The translations under genes were made by a program, and so were the position numbers. The notes under the pieces are model-generated. The model worked only from the letters and a program-made list of their open reading frames with translations, was not told the origin of the DNA and made no database searches. Of a DNA stretch of 18,055 bases, positions 1 to 8,173 are shown piece by piece; the first letter of the stretch is position 1; the number at the start of each line of letters is the position of its first letter. The stretch spans positions 1-18,055 of the forward strand of contig JAYYVF010000005.1 in NCBI GenBank assembly GCA_036343635.1, read 5' to 3'. The stretch comes from GCA-2693325 sp036343635 (GTDB taxonomy: Bacteria; Latescibacterota; UBA2968; UBA8231).

Positions 1-1
1 G

Positions 2-670
2 TTTCTTATGTTTGCCGCACTAAGCCTTGGAGTCGCATTGGGCGATACATTTTATCTCATTGCCCTGAAAGAAATGGGAGTATCTCGAACTCTCGCTCTT
101 ACCGGGACCTTCCCCCTTGCCACACTCATTTGGCAAACTCTGCTTCTCAAGGTACCTCTTAATCCAACATTGATAACTGGAAGTCTTCTTGTGGTTTTAG
201 GTATTGTCGTTTTATCGCGAAGTGGTGAAGACAATGAAGAACCGATCAATTTATACAGGAATATCCTGCTAGCTTTATGCGCTTCGATCTGCTGGGGGTT
301 TTCCGCAACATTACTAAAACCGGCGACCGTAAACATGACTTCTATTCAAGCAAATGCTATTCGGATGCCGTTAATCGCATTCTTACTATTTTTCCTCCGA
401 GTTCTTCCTAGTGGCAATGAAAACCTGCGTGGAATAAAACTAAAGAATCTTGTAATTGTTTCAGCTACAGGTATTTTGGGTATGGGATTGGGAGCCTTTT
501 TGTTTATCTATGCAATTACGGAAATAGATCCGGCAACAGTCGTAACTATAACCTCTAGCTCTCCTCTATTTGGTATGTTATTTGCAGCAATTTTCTTGAA
601 GGAAAAAATAACTACGCATATCGGCTTGGGCATAGTTTTATGTTTAGCAGGGGTATATGCCGTCCTTTAA
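2..670 (+). CDS. EamA/DMT-family transporter, 5' end cut by window edge
   Basis: This is the C-terminal three quarters of an inner-membrane permease of the drug/metabolite transporter superfamily, which typically exports small metabolites. The frame is open from the first bases of the window, and the first ATG at position 8 lies in a hydrophobic stretch, so the true start is probably outside. Family members have about 290-300 residues and ten membrane helices in two EamA repeats. Here about 220 residues remain: the end of repeat one (motif GVSRTLALTGTFPL), a short charged linker (SRSGEDNEEP), and a full second repeat ending in FLKEKITTHIGLGIVLCLAGVY, a typical EamA terminus. Substrate is not predictable. 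The last 14 bases overlap the start of the next gene, so the two are probably co-transcribed. Family call is firm; the start is not known. Confidence 0.88.
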   Translation, partial: FLMFAALSLGVALGDTFYLIALKEMGVSRTLALTGTFPLATLIWQTLLLKVPLNPTLITGSLLVVLGIVVLSRSGEDNEEPINLYRNILLALCASICWGFSATLLKPATVNMTSIQANAIRMPLIAFLLFFLRVLPSGNENLRGIKLKNLVIVSATGILGMGLGAFLFIYAITEIDPATVVTITSSSPLFGMLFAAIFLKEKITTHIGLGIVLCLAGVYAVL

Positions 671-1259
671 AATTCAAAAAGTCTTGAGTTGTATTTACGC
701 TTCTGCATTTTGTTTGCTCTTTGGGGTATCGGCATGTTCAGATATTAATTCAACAGACGATGCAGAGAAGGCTGACGAGCTTTCGGTCTGGACAAATCCA
801 ATAAATGGAAATTCCGTTCATCTACCTGATGATTGGCGACATAGTCCTGATACTGCTTCAGAAGGAAAAACCGTCATCGGCTATTTCTTACCACGTTTTG
901 CATGGATAAAAAGCGAATATGGTCACGTCACCTTGCATTATGAAGACTTATCTTCCTCCGACCGTAATTTTAAAAAGTTTTGCCGAGGCTTGCTAGAACT
1001 ACTGAAGCCAATGGCAACTTCTTCGACCGAACCGTTATACTCCCTTGACTCAACTACCAGCAAAGCTAATTTTGACGTCGAAATCAAACACGAAAAAAGA
1101 CTGAAACTTCTAAGGACTCATGTTTGGACAACTCAACCAGGGATCTACTATTATGCGATTATAGAGATGCTTGCCGACGACAAACCTTTTATTAGCCGTG
1201 CAATGCCCATAGTTGATCGACTAATGCAAAGCAGTCAAGATATGATCGAAGCACCATAA
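657..1259 (+). CDS. Small predicted lipoprotein of unknown function
   Basis: The 200-residue product begins with a basic stretch (MPSFKIQK), a hydrophobic core (residues about 9-24) and a lipobox-like VSAC ending at Cys27, followed by a polar, acidic linker. This predicts signal-peptidase II processing and a lipid-anchored envelope protein. The mature part (about residues 40-200) has no family that I recognise. It shows alternating short strands and a phrase HLPDDWRHSPDTASEGKT like the opening of small bacterial proteins that describe a surface-exposed beta sandwich, but this is only an impression. The start lies inside the end of the transporter gene (14-base overlap), with a G-rich stretch (AGGGG) only a few bases upstream, so translational coupling is likely. 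It ends 64 bases before the stop of the convergent PPC-domain gene. Confidence 0.75.
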   Translation: MPSFKIQKVLSCIYASAFCLLFGVSACSDINSTDDAEKADELSVWTNPINGNSVHLPDDWRHSPDTASEGKTVIGYFLPRFAWIKSEYGHVTLHYEDLSSSDRNFKKFCRGLLELLKPMATSSTEPLYSLDSTTSKANFDVEIKHEKRLKLLRTHVWTTQPGIYYYAIIEMLADDKPFISRAMPIVDRLMQSSQDMIEAP

Positions 1260-1323
1260 AATTCTATTCTTCGACAAAACCTTAAAACAAGCAATACTCA
1301 TATCAATATAAGATGAATCGTTT

Positions 1324-1749
1324 CTACCCGACTAAATTTTTTTCGTCTGCTATTGTATCCCAGCCTGCAATTTTTATTCCTTCTTCCAATTCTCCTATTG
1401 CAATATTTGCGAAAGTTAACGCCTTTGTACCTTCCTCTAAATGACCACCAAATCCGTTACGTTCGTCTGAAAATTCAATATGACAATGGACTTTACCGTC
1501 CAAGACAAACCCATTAAAGGAACAGATATCAAGAGGCTGTTCACTGCGAGGATAACTTTCTTCCGGAGGGAGCTCGTTTGTCATAACAACGTGGAAATGA
1601 GAGCTACTACATGAACCAAACCCAGTTAGTATCAGTCCGTTTTTTATACTGTGATTCTCTAAAGCTTTGCGTAGGCCTAATAAGATATCTTCACCGGGTG
1701 CGATTCGTATCAAGACTATTCGGTTCATTTTAGTTTCTTGCGAAATCAT
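1324..1749 (-). CDS. PPC/DUF296-domain protein
   Basis: The whole 141-residue protein matches the PPC fold (DUF296), found fused to AT-hooks in plants and as a stand-alone protein in bacteria. Visible landmarks are the opening RIAPGEDILLGLRKAL, the turn GLILTGFGSCSSSHFHVV, the strand SFNGFVLDGKVHCHIEFSD and the closing GGHLEEGTKA. His51, His53, His88, His90 and His103 are the conserved histidines that in bacterial structures sit at trimer or metal sites (family knowledge). Bacterial members have no established function, and there is no AT-hook here. The start at 1749 is supported by AAGGAG seven bases upstream; an internal Met8 is possible but has no such site. The gene stands alone and is divergent from the serine hydrolase, with 170 bases of AT-rich DNA between them. 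Confidence 0.85.
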   Translation of the reverse strand: MISQETKMNRIVLIRIAPGEDILLGLRKALENHSIKNGLILTGFGSCSSSHFHVVMTNELPPEESYPRSEQPLDICSFNGFVLDGKVHCHIEFSDERNGFGGHLEEGTKALTFANIAIGELEEGIKIAGWDTIADEKNLVG

Positions 1750-1919
1750 AAGTATGCTCCTTGTGCTTAAGTATAAAAGATTACTATCCGAGAGTATTTT
1801 TCACCGTCAGTGAAGCAAAAAAGAATTACTTTCTTTACTCTAAAACTATATTTGATAATTTATTTTTCATTTGTTGCTATTTACGCAAGTTCAAAATTTT
1901 TGATACGACTATATAAACC
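1750..1919. promoter_or_regulatory. Divergent intergenic region between PPC gene and serine-hydrolase operon
   Basis: This 170-base AT-rich gap must hold promoters for both directions. For the plus strand I see TATATAA at 1910-1916, ending only a few bases before the ATG at 1920, and no Shine-Dalgarno sequence. This could mean a leaderless transcript or simply an AT-rich leader. No convincing -35 box lies at the correct distance. For the minus strand the only clear element is the AAGGAG ribosome site next to the PPC start. No strong inverted repeat is visible. Confidence 0.35.
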
Positions 1920-3164
1920 ATGTTTAAACGAATAATAGATCCAAAAAAAGTAGGTTTATCCAACAATCGGCTCAACCGCATCGAAGTAGCGATGCAAAAA
2001 TATATAGACGATAAATTGTACGCGGGCATCAGCACAACGGTCTGTCGTAAAGGCGCTTTAGTGCATAAGAGCTTTGTTGGATATGCCGATATTGCTTCCA
2101 GCAGGAAATTAGACCCGGCTACTCTTTATCGAGTTTATTCTATGACTAAACCTATCACAGCCACCTTAGTGATGACATTATTTGAAGAAGGTAAATTACG
2201 CCTTACAGATCTGATTTCTGACTACCTTCCCGAATTCGAAAACATTAAAGTATCAGAGGTAGACGGTGAAGGCAATCAAACATGTGTAAAACCCCATAGG
2301 CCGCCTACGATACATGACCTACTTACCCATACGGCAGGCTTTAGCTATCATTTTGCGGAAGATACACCCGTTGCAAAAATGTACGATATGTCCTCATTCG
2401 AGGTAGATAATTTACGTTCCTTTATTTCTGCTCTTTCGGTAGTTCCATTAGCTTTTCATCCAGGAACTCGATGGCATTACGGGCTAAATATCGATGTTGC
2501 TGCATGTATAGCTGAGATTGTAGCCGACATGCCGTTCCAGGAGTTACTAAATACTCGCCTTCTTCAGCCTCTGGAAATGAATGAAACTTATTTTACTGTT
2601 CCATATAGTGAACGATCCCGTATTGCTACGATGTATGGAGTAATGGATATAGGTCACCCTGAATTTAATTCTACCACTGCTGAAAAAATGTATAAGGAAC
2701 AAACACACTTGCAGATTGTGGACGCACAAAAATCCAGTCCGTATAATCGCGAAGGTTTTGCTCGCGGTGGACATGGTTTGATTATGACACTTGACGACTA
2801 TGCCCGATTCGCCCAAATGCTATTGAACAAAGGAGAACTCAACGGTGCCCGTATTCTGGGACGAAGAACCGTAGACTTTATGCATGAAAACCATGTTTCC
2901 CAAACAATTCTGCACGCAGCATGGGACAAGGAGCAACTTCAAGGATATGGACAAGGACTCGGGTCAAGGGTTTGTATAAACCCTGCAGCGGCCCAGGTAA
3001 TGTCGTCACCAGGTGAATACGGTTGGGGTGGAGCCGCCAAGACTTTTTACTGGATAGATCCCAAAGAAGAAATGTTTGGTGTTTTTATGACCCAGAAAAT
3101 GGCAGCTGTAGAAAAGCCGGATAGAGATTTTATGAACCTTACCTATCAAGCCCTAATTGATTAA
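1920..3164 (+). CDS. Serine hydrolase, class C beta-lactamase/EstB family
   Basis: This 414-residue protein belongs to the penicillin-binding-protein-like esterases and beta-lactamase-related hydrolases. The catalytic SxxK motif is Ser74-Met-Thr-Lys77 in YSMTKPITA. The second motif is Tyr187 in RWHYGLNIDV. The usual KTG is replaced by a W-GG box (Trp369-Gly-Gly in YGWGGAAKTFYW), as in carboxylesterases of the EstB type. The conserved HDLLTHTAGF (132-141) and HGLIMTLDDYARFAQMLL segments are also present. There is no signal peptide, so a cytoplasmic esterase or lactonase is more likely than a cell-wall or antibiotic enzyme. It is the first gene of a plus-strand run of four enzyme genes, 78 bases before the cyclase gene, and may hydrolyse an ester in the same pathway. 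No Shine-Dalgarno sequence precedes the ATG; substrate unknown. Confidence 0.92.
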   Translation: MFKRIIDPKKVGLSNNRLNRIEVAMQKYIDDKLYAGISTTVCRKGALVHKSFVGYADIASSRKLDPATLYRVYSMTKPITATLVMTLFEEGKLRLTDLISDYLPEFENIKVSEVDGEGNQTCVKPHRPPTIHDLLTHTAGFSYHFAEDTPVAKMYDMSSFEVDNLRSFISALSVVPLAFHPGTRWHYGLNIDVAACIAEIVADMPFQELLNTRLLQPLEMNETYFTVPYSERSRIATMYGVMDIGHPEFNSTTAEKMYKEQTHLQIVDAQKSSPYNREGFARGGHGLIMTLDDYARFAQMLLNKGELNGARILGRRTVDFMHENHVSQTILHAAWDKEQLQGYGQGLGSRVCINPAAAQVMSSPGEYGWGGAAKTFYWIDPKEEMFGVFMTQKMAAVEKPDRDFMNLTYQALID

Positions 3165-3242
3165 AGTTATCTTTGATATTTTGTAAAACCAAGATAATAT
3201 GATTGCTACAACAACTTTTACCTGCTTAAAGGGGATAATGTT

Positions 3243-4259
3243 ATGCGCTCACTGTTAATGCTTATCGTCGCACTGTTTTTCACAAGTGAAATCTCAAATG
3301 CCGAACCAAAAAAATGGCAGCAAGGCAAAGGTTGGGGTTGGGTTTGGGGGGCCGAAGACGAAGTTGGTGCGTTAAATGAAATGACATCTTCATCGGTTTT
3401 AAATGCCCTCTCCATCGTTAAGGATGGAAAAATCATGGACTTGGGTATTGCCTATGATCGAACTTCATACATTTGGGGTGGTCACTCACCTGGTGAGATT
3501 ATGACCTTTCGTTCTCCTATGGGAATACGATCTCAGAAAGATCTCCCATGGACACTACCTGAAAACGGTAATACAGCGCACCAAAGATGGCACTCTTGTG
3601 CGATGTTTTTAAACGACAACGTTGCCACTCAAATAGATGGGCTCGGCCACATCACTGTAGGAGAAGATGATCACTGGTACAATGGCTTTACGGAATCGAA
3701 TTGGGGTGGCGATTGGGGAGTACGTAAAGCTGATGCTGAAACTATTCCTCCTATAATCGCACGTGGCGTTATGATTGATGTAGCAGATTACAAAGGCGTA
3801 GATGCTTTGACTTCTGGTTATACAATAACCCCGGAAGATTTGAAAGGCGCATTAAGAAAACAGAAAACATCTATTCAGTTTGGTGATGTTGTCTTAATAC
3901 GTACAGGAACACTAAGGTATTGGGACGAAACTGGGGCCGACCATGAAAAAATCGCAGCCCATGATATTTCTGGAATACAGCTTCCTGCAGCAAAGTGGCT
4001 AGTTGAAGAAATGGGCGCTATGATGATAGGATCTGATACAAGTGGCTTAGAACAATACCTTACATTGCCTGAAGACAGTGATTGTTCTTATCCGGTTCAT
4101 AAATATTTACTCGTCGAACAAGGGGTTCATATCGCTGAGTACCACTATTTGGAGGACCTATCGAAAGAAAAGGTTTATGAATTCGCTTATATCGCTACAA
4201 CAAATAAAATAAAAGGTGCGACCGCCGGGTTCTCGATGCGGCCGTTAGCAATATATTAA
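3243..4259 (+). CDS. Secreted cyclase-family (kynurenine-formamidase-like) hydrolase
   Basis: The protein (338 residues) belongs to the PF04199 cyclase family of metal-dependent amidases and lactone hydrolases. It starts with a clear Sec signal peptide: basic MR, hydrophobic core LLMLIVALFF, and probable cleavage after SNA at Ala20, so the enzyme is expected in the periplasm. The family metal motif HxGTHxDxxxH appears as NVATQIDGLGH (126-136): Asp132 and His136 are kept, but the two histidines are Asn126 and Gln130. From memory, Q-containing versions occur in the long bacterial and fungal branch of this family, so it may still be active. The later segments QFGDVVLIRTGT and the C-terminal VHIAEYHYLEDLS also fit the family. 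AAAGGGG eight bases upstream supports this start. It sits between the serine hydrolase and the PhyH gene, with a 26-base gap to the latter. Confidence 0.88.
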   Translation: MRSLLMLIVALFFTSEISNAEPKKWQQGKGWGWVWGAEDEVGALNEMTSSSVLNALSIVKDGKIMDLGIAYDRTSYIWGGHSPGEIMTFRSPMGIRSQKDLPWTLPENGNTAHQRWHSCAMFLNDNVATQIDGLGHITVGEDDHWYNGFTESNWGGDWGVRKADAETIPPIIARGVMIDVADYKGVDALTSGYTITPEDLKGALRKQKTSIQFGDVVLIRTGTLRYWDETGADHEKIAAHDISGIQLPAAKWLVEEMGAMMIGSDTSGLEQYLTLPEDSDCSYPVHKYLLVEQGVHIAEYHYLEDLSKEKVYEFAYIATTNKIKGATAGFSMRPLAIY

Positions 4260-4285
4260 AGTCTGTTTTCCCTAAGGATGAGTAC

Positions 4286-5011
4286 ATGCTAGATCAAGAA
4301 CAAGTAGAGAACTTTAAAAGAAATGGACATTTGATTCTTCGAGGCTTCATCGACGAAGAAACCGTTTCCGCATGGCAGAGTCAATTCTGGGACCATTTGG
4401 GTTGTCGAATTGACCAGCCGGAAAAATGGCCCGAAAAAGTCGAGGGGTTTCAGCCGTCACCGCTTTTTGGAAGCATGCCTGAACTAACATCCATCGCAGA
4501 GCAATTCGGGGGCGGAAATTTCAACGGTGGTGGATGTGGTGTGCTTACTAGATGGCCGGACACCAACCAGTCCTGGTCCATGCCGGATACGGGACACTTG
4601 GATGGCTATCCGGGTGAAGGTTGTCAAGCTGTATTAATGATGGGAGCGACAACATATCTACATGATGTCGAATCAAAAGGCGGTGCCTACGTTTATTGGC
4701 CAGGAAGCCATAATATCGCACATCGCTACTTTCGAAAATATCCCGATAGAATTGAAGGAACGTTCCGGGAAACTCCAGAATGGGAGAAAAGGGGCTGGGG
4801 AATCTTCTCTGATGACAATGACGAACCACCAAAAGAATTCCTTGCCAAAGCAGGGGATATAATCCTATGGCATGGTTGGCTTTGTCACTCAGGATCAACA
4901 AATGGCAATTCTTCACCCAGGGTAGGATTTTTCGCCCGTTGGGTTCACAATGACGATGCAGGAATCCGAAAATCTATTCCCGAAGACCCGTGGCATCATT
5001 GGTCCATTTAG
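4286..5011 (+). CDS. Phytanoyl-CoA dioxygenase (PhyH) family protein
   Basis: This 241-residue product is a predicted non-heme Fe(II)/2-oxoglutarate-dependent oxygenase of the PhyH family. The N-terminal FKRNGHLILRGFIDEETV is the usual family opening. The iron facial triad reads His104-x-Asp106 (TGHLDGYP) and His201 (LCHSGSTN); Arg212 (SPRVGFF) is the 2-oxoglutarate anchor. Length is slightly short but complete. Family members hydroxylate many small molecules, so the CoA-ester name should not be taken literally. TAAGGAT about seven to ten bases upstream supports the ATG. The gene is 26 bases after the cyclase and 21 bases before the enolase-superfamily gene, so it is very probably in the same transcript. 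It differs strongly from the other PhyH protein in this window (9443-10240). Confidence 0.9.
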   Translation: MLDQEQVENFKRNGHLILRGFIDEETVSAWQSQFWDHLGCRIDQPEKWPEKVEGFQPSPLFGSMPELTSIAEQFGGGNFNGGGCGVLTRWPDTNQSWSMPDTGHLDGYPGEGCQAVLMMGATTYLHDVESKGGAYVYWPGSHNIAHRYFRKYPDRIEGTFRETPEWEKRGWGIFSDDNDEPPKEFLAKAGDIILWHGWLCHSGSTNGNSSPRVGFFARWVHNDDAGIRKSIPEDPWHHWSI

Positions 5012-5032
5012 TTCATTGACTGCGAATTATAA

Positions 5033-6148
5033 ATGAAAATTTTAAGCGTTGAGGCGATTCCTATTCTAGTCCCACTAAAACAGGGCCTCACAACAAAAAC
5101 TGCTCATGGTGAACATATTGATTCTCCATATGTGATTGTACGCATTCACACGGATGAAGGCCTCGTTGGGCTAGGAGAGGCTACGTTAGCACCCCGCTGG
5201 AGTGGCGAGACGAGTGCCTCGTGCGTTGCTGCGATAGAACAGATTTTCAACCCCATGTTGATGGGTAAGGACCCAACCCATATTAATCAACTGCGGCCTA
5301 TCATCGACAAAGCATTGGTGAATAATCCATTCACTAAAGCTGCAGTTGAAATGGGACTTTGGGATATCGCAGGAAAGGTAGCCGGACTACCCTTGTGCCA
5401 ACTTCTCGGTGGACCGATTTACACAGAAATTCCAATAAAAATGGTCGTGGGAGCATTTCCTGTAGAAAAAGCCGTTGCCTTAGCAGAGAAATTTCTCGAC
5501 TGGGGAGTTTTAAGCCTAAAGGTGAAAGTAGGCCTTGATCCACAAGAAGACTTAGAGCGGGTCTCAGCTGTTCATGCTTTAGCCAATGACAACGTAACCG
5601 TTGGTATTGATGCTAATGGAGGTTGGAAGCCAACGGTCGCGCGGGATATGTTGAATCGCTTAACCGAATTCGAGTTACTCTTTGCTGAGCAACCGATCGC
5701 CCCTACGAGTGTCGATGCTTTAGCTGAATTACGTAAGAATAGCAACATACCGATTATGGCCGACGAAAGTGTTTTTACGCTCTCAGATGCATGGAATATT
5801 TGTACGAAGAATGCGGCCGATATATTGAGTATATATCCTGGAAAGCATGGCGGTATTTCAAATACATTAGAAATAGCTAACGTTGCTCATGCAGCAGGGC
5901 TAACTTGCCACATCGGTAGTAATTTAGAATTGGGTATAGGGACGGCTGCTATGCTACAGGTCGCGGCCACTTCACCTCATATCGACAGCCAAGCCTATCC
6001 TGCTGATCTTATCGGTCCACTATATCATGAAACTGATTTATTGAAGAACCCACTCCAACTAGGCCCCGAAGTTGCGAAAATACCAGAAGGTCCCGGATTA
6101 GGCGTAGAGTTAGACGAAAAACAACTTGAACAGTGGCGTGTCGATTAA
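5033..6148 (+). CDS. Enolase-superfamily enzyme, muconate-lactonizing (MLE) subgroup
   Basis: The 371-residue protein has the N-terminal capping domain (about residues 1-125, with IHTDEGLVGLGEATLAPRWSGET) and the TIM-barrel domain of the mandelate racemase/muconate lactonizing family. The catalytic set can be read directly: Lys163-x-Lys165 (SLKVKVG) on strand two, metal ligands Asp193 (GIDANGG), Glu219 (AEQP) and Asp244 (ADES), and Lys271 (PGKHGG) on strand six. A lysine pair on both sides places it in the MLE subgroup, which includes muconate cycloisomerases, succinylbenzoate synthases, dipeptide epimerases and some hydroxyproline dehydratases. The cap resembles muconate cycloisomerase most, but the substrate is open. 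It is the last gene of the plus-strand run; no clear Shine-Dalgarno sequence. Its stop codon shares TTAA (6145-6148) with the stop of the convergent SDR gene. Confidence 0.92.
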   Translation: MKILSVEAIPILVPLKQGLTTKTAHGEHIDSPYVIVRIHTDEGLVGLGEATLAPRWSGETSASCVAAIEQIFNPMLMGKDPTHINQLRPIIDKALVNNPFTKAAVEMGLWDIAGKVAGLPLCQLLGGPIYTEIPIKMVVGAFPVEKAVALAEKFLDWGVLSLKVKVGLDPQEDLERVSAVHALANDNVTVGIDANGGWKPTVARDMLNRLTEFELLFAEQPIAPTSVDALAELRKNSNIPIMADESVFTLSDAWNICTKNAADILSIYPGKHGGISNTLEIANVAHAAGLTCHIGSNLELGIGTAAMLQVAATSPHIDSQAYPADLIGPLYHETDLLKNPLQLGPEVAKIPEGPGLGVELDEKQLEQWRVD

Positions 6149-6948
6149 TATCCGCCGCGATCCTGTGGAACGAATCCCGTAAGTTTGCCAGCATGTGTTA
6201 AGTCAACCCAACGGTAGTTGTTGTCGGACAATGCATAACATACTCCATACAAAGAATCCGACGTTCGTTCTAATGCTTTTTCGAAACTGCTTACAATATC
6301 GCGATGACTACACCAAATCGAATTAGAAAAAAGACCATGGGCCTCGTTCTCCTTATTGACCCAACCGATTCGAAGACAAATCACTGACAGGCCATGTGCA
6401 TCAGAATACGTTCGACAAGCCCCTTCTGCCCATACCTTACTCATAGAGTAGGGTTCGGTTGGTCGTACGGGATCATCGTGTCTAACTAATTCGAAATACT
6501 TTGGTACGTCCTTGATTCTCTCTTCGCAAATAGCTCTATAGGGTTCAACATATTTAGCATAACCCCAGGCAGTCATAATTGTACTAGCATAGACCATCCT
6601 TTTTATACCGTGCTTGCGCGTAGCTTCCAGAACGTTATATGTACCACGAATATTACTGTTCAAAACATCTTCAAAGGTATCTTCTGGACCCGGGACGGCG
6701 CCGATATGCAACACAGCATCCATGCCCTCTAACGCTGCATCAATGGCTTCTCCTTCACTTAAATCTGCAACCCGAAAATGTGAATCAGGAATAGCCATTC
6801 GTGCTTTTAAGTCTGCACGTTGCGAACTCACAGTGCGTCGGCCACTACCAAATAGCTCGTAGCGATCCGGCCACTGACTTAGGTGCTTATAGACTAAATT
6901 GCCAATGAGTCCATAGGCACCAGTTATATGAACTTTTAACAGGGACAT
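6145..6948 (-). CDS. NAD-dependent epimerase/dehydratase (extended SDR, uronate-dehydrogenase-like)
   Basis: This 267-residue oxidoreductase carries the Rossmann motif TGAYGLIG (9-16), an acidic DLSE segment after strand three, the HIGAVPGP turn (81-88), and the active-site Tyr167-x-x-x-Lys171 (PYSMSK). The short length and the pattern VPGPEDTFEDVLNSNIRGTYNVLEA resemble uronate dehydrogenases and related sugar-acid SDRs, which oxidise hexuronates to aldarolactones with NAD+. That specific activity is inference. It lies 34 bases downstream of the DUF4432 gene on the same strand, so the two are probably one operon. Together they make a plausible sugar epimerisation and oxidation pair. The gene converges on the enolase-type gene with a four-base overlap, leaving no room for a terminator between them. 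Confidence 0.88.
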   Translation of the reverse strand: MSLLKVHITGAYGLIGNLVYKHLSQWPDRYELFGSGRRTVSSQRADLKARMAIPDSHFRVADLSEGEAIDAALEGMDAVLHIGAVPGPEDTFEDVLNSNIRGTYNVLEATRKHGIKRMVYASTIMTAWGYAKYVEPYRAICEERIKDVPKYFELVRHDDPVRPTEPYSMSKVWAEGACRTYSDAHGLSVICLRIGWVNKENEAHGLFSNSIWCSHRDIVSSFEKALERTSDSLYGVCYALSDNNYRWVDLTHAGKLTGFVPQDRGGY

Positions 6949-6982
6949 ACCTTTTGAACCTTTTTTTTGAAATTAATTGAAT

Positions 6983-8173
6983 TCAGATCTCAGAATATTT
7001 ATCTATTGGCTTTGGATGAACGATACGAGTCTGATGCTGCTGTAAAGTGTCTATTTCATTCTGAATATTAATTACTTCTTCACCACTAGTAAGAACTTCC
7101 AATTGCAGACTTACGTTATGAGTTTCCCCTGGTAGAAGGTTTGTCAATCTCCCTTTAGACCTTTCGAACGCCTTTCCATTAGGGTAATCCGTTGCTGGTT
7201 CCAAGCCCGTTACGTAACCATCGGCTAAAGAGGCCGTGTTTTTCCATTGAGTAAACGCAGGCAACTCTTTTTTATTAAAACGCAACAGCAATGCACGGTC
7301 AGCGTCTCTATTATGTAACATTGCTAACGTCGCACCATCTTCCTCCGCTAATAAATCATACCAGTAAACTTGCTCAACATAGCCATTGGTCGGCCCAAGA
7401 TAGGCCTCGTATGAATCAAGGCCTTCTACAGCCCTTTCGTCGCGAGGTGCCACCTCGATTGCGGGCACGACTAGCCTGGAACCTTCCTGAAGAAACGGTT
7501 CGCCAAAGTTACAGTGATACAACAACTCCATTTCTGCGGGAATACCTTTCAAATTTGTCACTTCGTCTTGAATAAGAAGCGCGTTTGAATCTGCAAATGT
7601 AGATACTTTAGCTACAAGTTCATACTGTGGACAGAAAAGCCCCGCCTCTTGCACTCTGCCAACAATTGTTAATCTATCAGGATCCCCTGGTAAAACGGAA
7701 ATCTCTACACGCCATGCAGGCAGGTTTGCTATTTTACCATGAAGAGTCAAATCCACTTCTGTTGGTATTCCCATATTGTTGGGAACAATGTCTGCGCCCG
7801 GTGCGCCAGTAGAATCCAAACCACACCGTACGATAGCTTCGTCAAAACCAGACAACCAACCTAAGCCACCACGATCTTGTAAATCAACAAAACCTGGATT
7901 CACAGGGCCACGTACTGGAGAATTCCAGCCAATATCCAAACCACGGTATTGGCCCTTCCATATACCCATACCTCTCGAAGGAAGAATACTAAAAGAAAGG
8001 GCTCCATTATCAATTTCAATAATATCTACCCCATCAGATGGTCCACCTCGAAGCACTCGCTTGCGAATAGACCAATTAGCACTTAGACCCAAATCTGCAG
8101 CTCTTAATTCAAATTCTTCACGCCAAATATTAGCCTCGTTATCCGTCAAAACCCATGTTTTTGATTCTGTCAT
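6983..8173 (-). CDS. DUF4432 family protein, aldose 1-epimerase-like
   Basis: The 396-residue product is a galactose-mutarotase-fold protein of the DUF4432 family. Diagnostic stretches are LPSRGMGIWKGQYRGLDIGW, the YHCNFGEPFLQEGSRLVVPA segment, and the C-terminal TQWKNTASLADGYVTGLEPATDYP with a following LLPGETHNVSLQLEV. Family members are assumed to act on or bind sugars at the anomeric or a neighbouring carbon; few have been characterised. The reading frame is open further upstream (to 8242), but the ATG at 8173 is preferred. A GAGGG site lies just upstream of it, and the extra residues do not look like protein of this family. It is divergent from the aldo/keto reductase across 173 bases containing a palindromic operator candidate, and is followed by the SDR gene. 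Confidence 0.88.
   Translation of the reverse strand: MTESKTWVLTDNEANIWREEFELRAADLGLSANWSIRKRVLRGGPSDGVDIIEIDNGALSFSILPSRGMGIWKGQYRGLDIGWNSPVRGPVNPGFVDLQDRGGLGWLSGFDEAIVRCGLDSTGAPGADIVPNNMGIPTEVDLTLHGKIANLPAWRVEISVLPGDPDRLTIVGRVQEAGLFCPQYELVAKVSTFADSNALLIQDEVTNLKGIPAEMELLYHCNFGEPFLQEGSRLVVPAIEVAPRDERAVEGLDSYEAYLGPTNGYVEQVYWYDLLAEEDGATLAMLHNRDADRALLLRFNKKELPAFTQWKNTASLADGYVTGLEPATDYPNGKAFERSKGRLTNLLPGETHNVSLQLEVLTSGEEVINIQNEIDTLQQHQTRIVHPKPIDKYSEI

Noticed and set aside
1260..1323. Possible bidirectional terminator between convergent lipoprotein and PPC genes
   Set aside because: No stem of more than a few base pairs followed by a T-run could be found in the 64 bases.
1920..3164. Antibiotic-resistance beta-lactamase
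   Set aside because: The W-GG box in place of KTG, the lack of a signal peptide and the metabolic neighbours fit an esterase/lactonase of the same fold better.
4548..4916. Minus-strand frame opposite the first PhyH gene
   Set aside because: The plus strand carries the complete PhyH motif set; the antisense frame has no family features.
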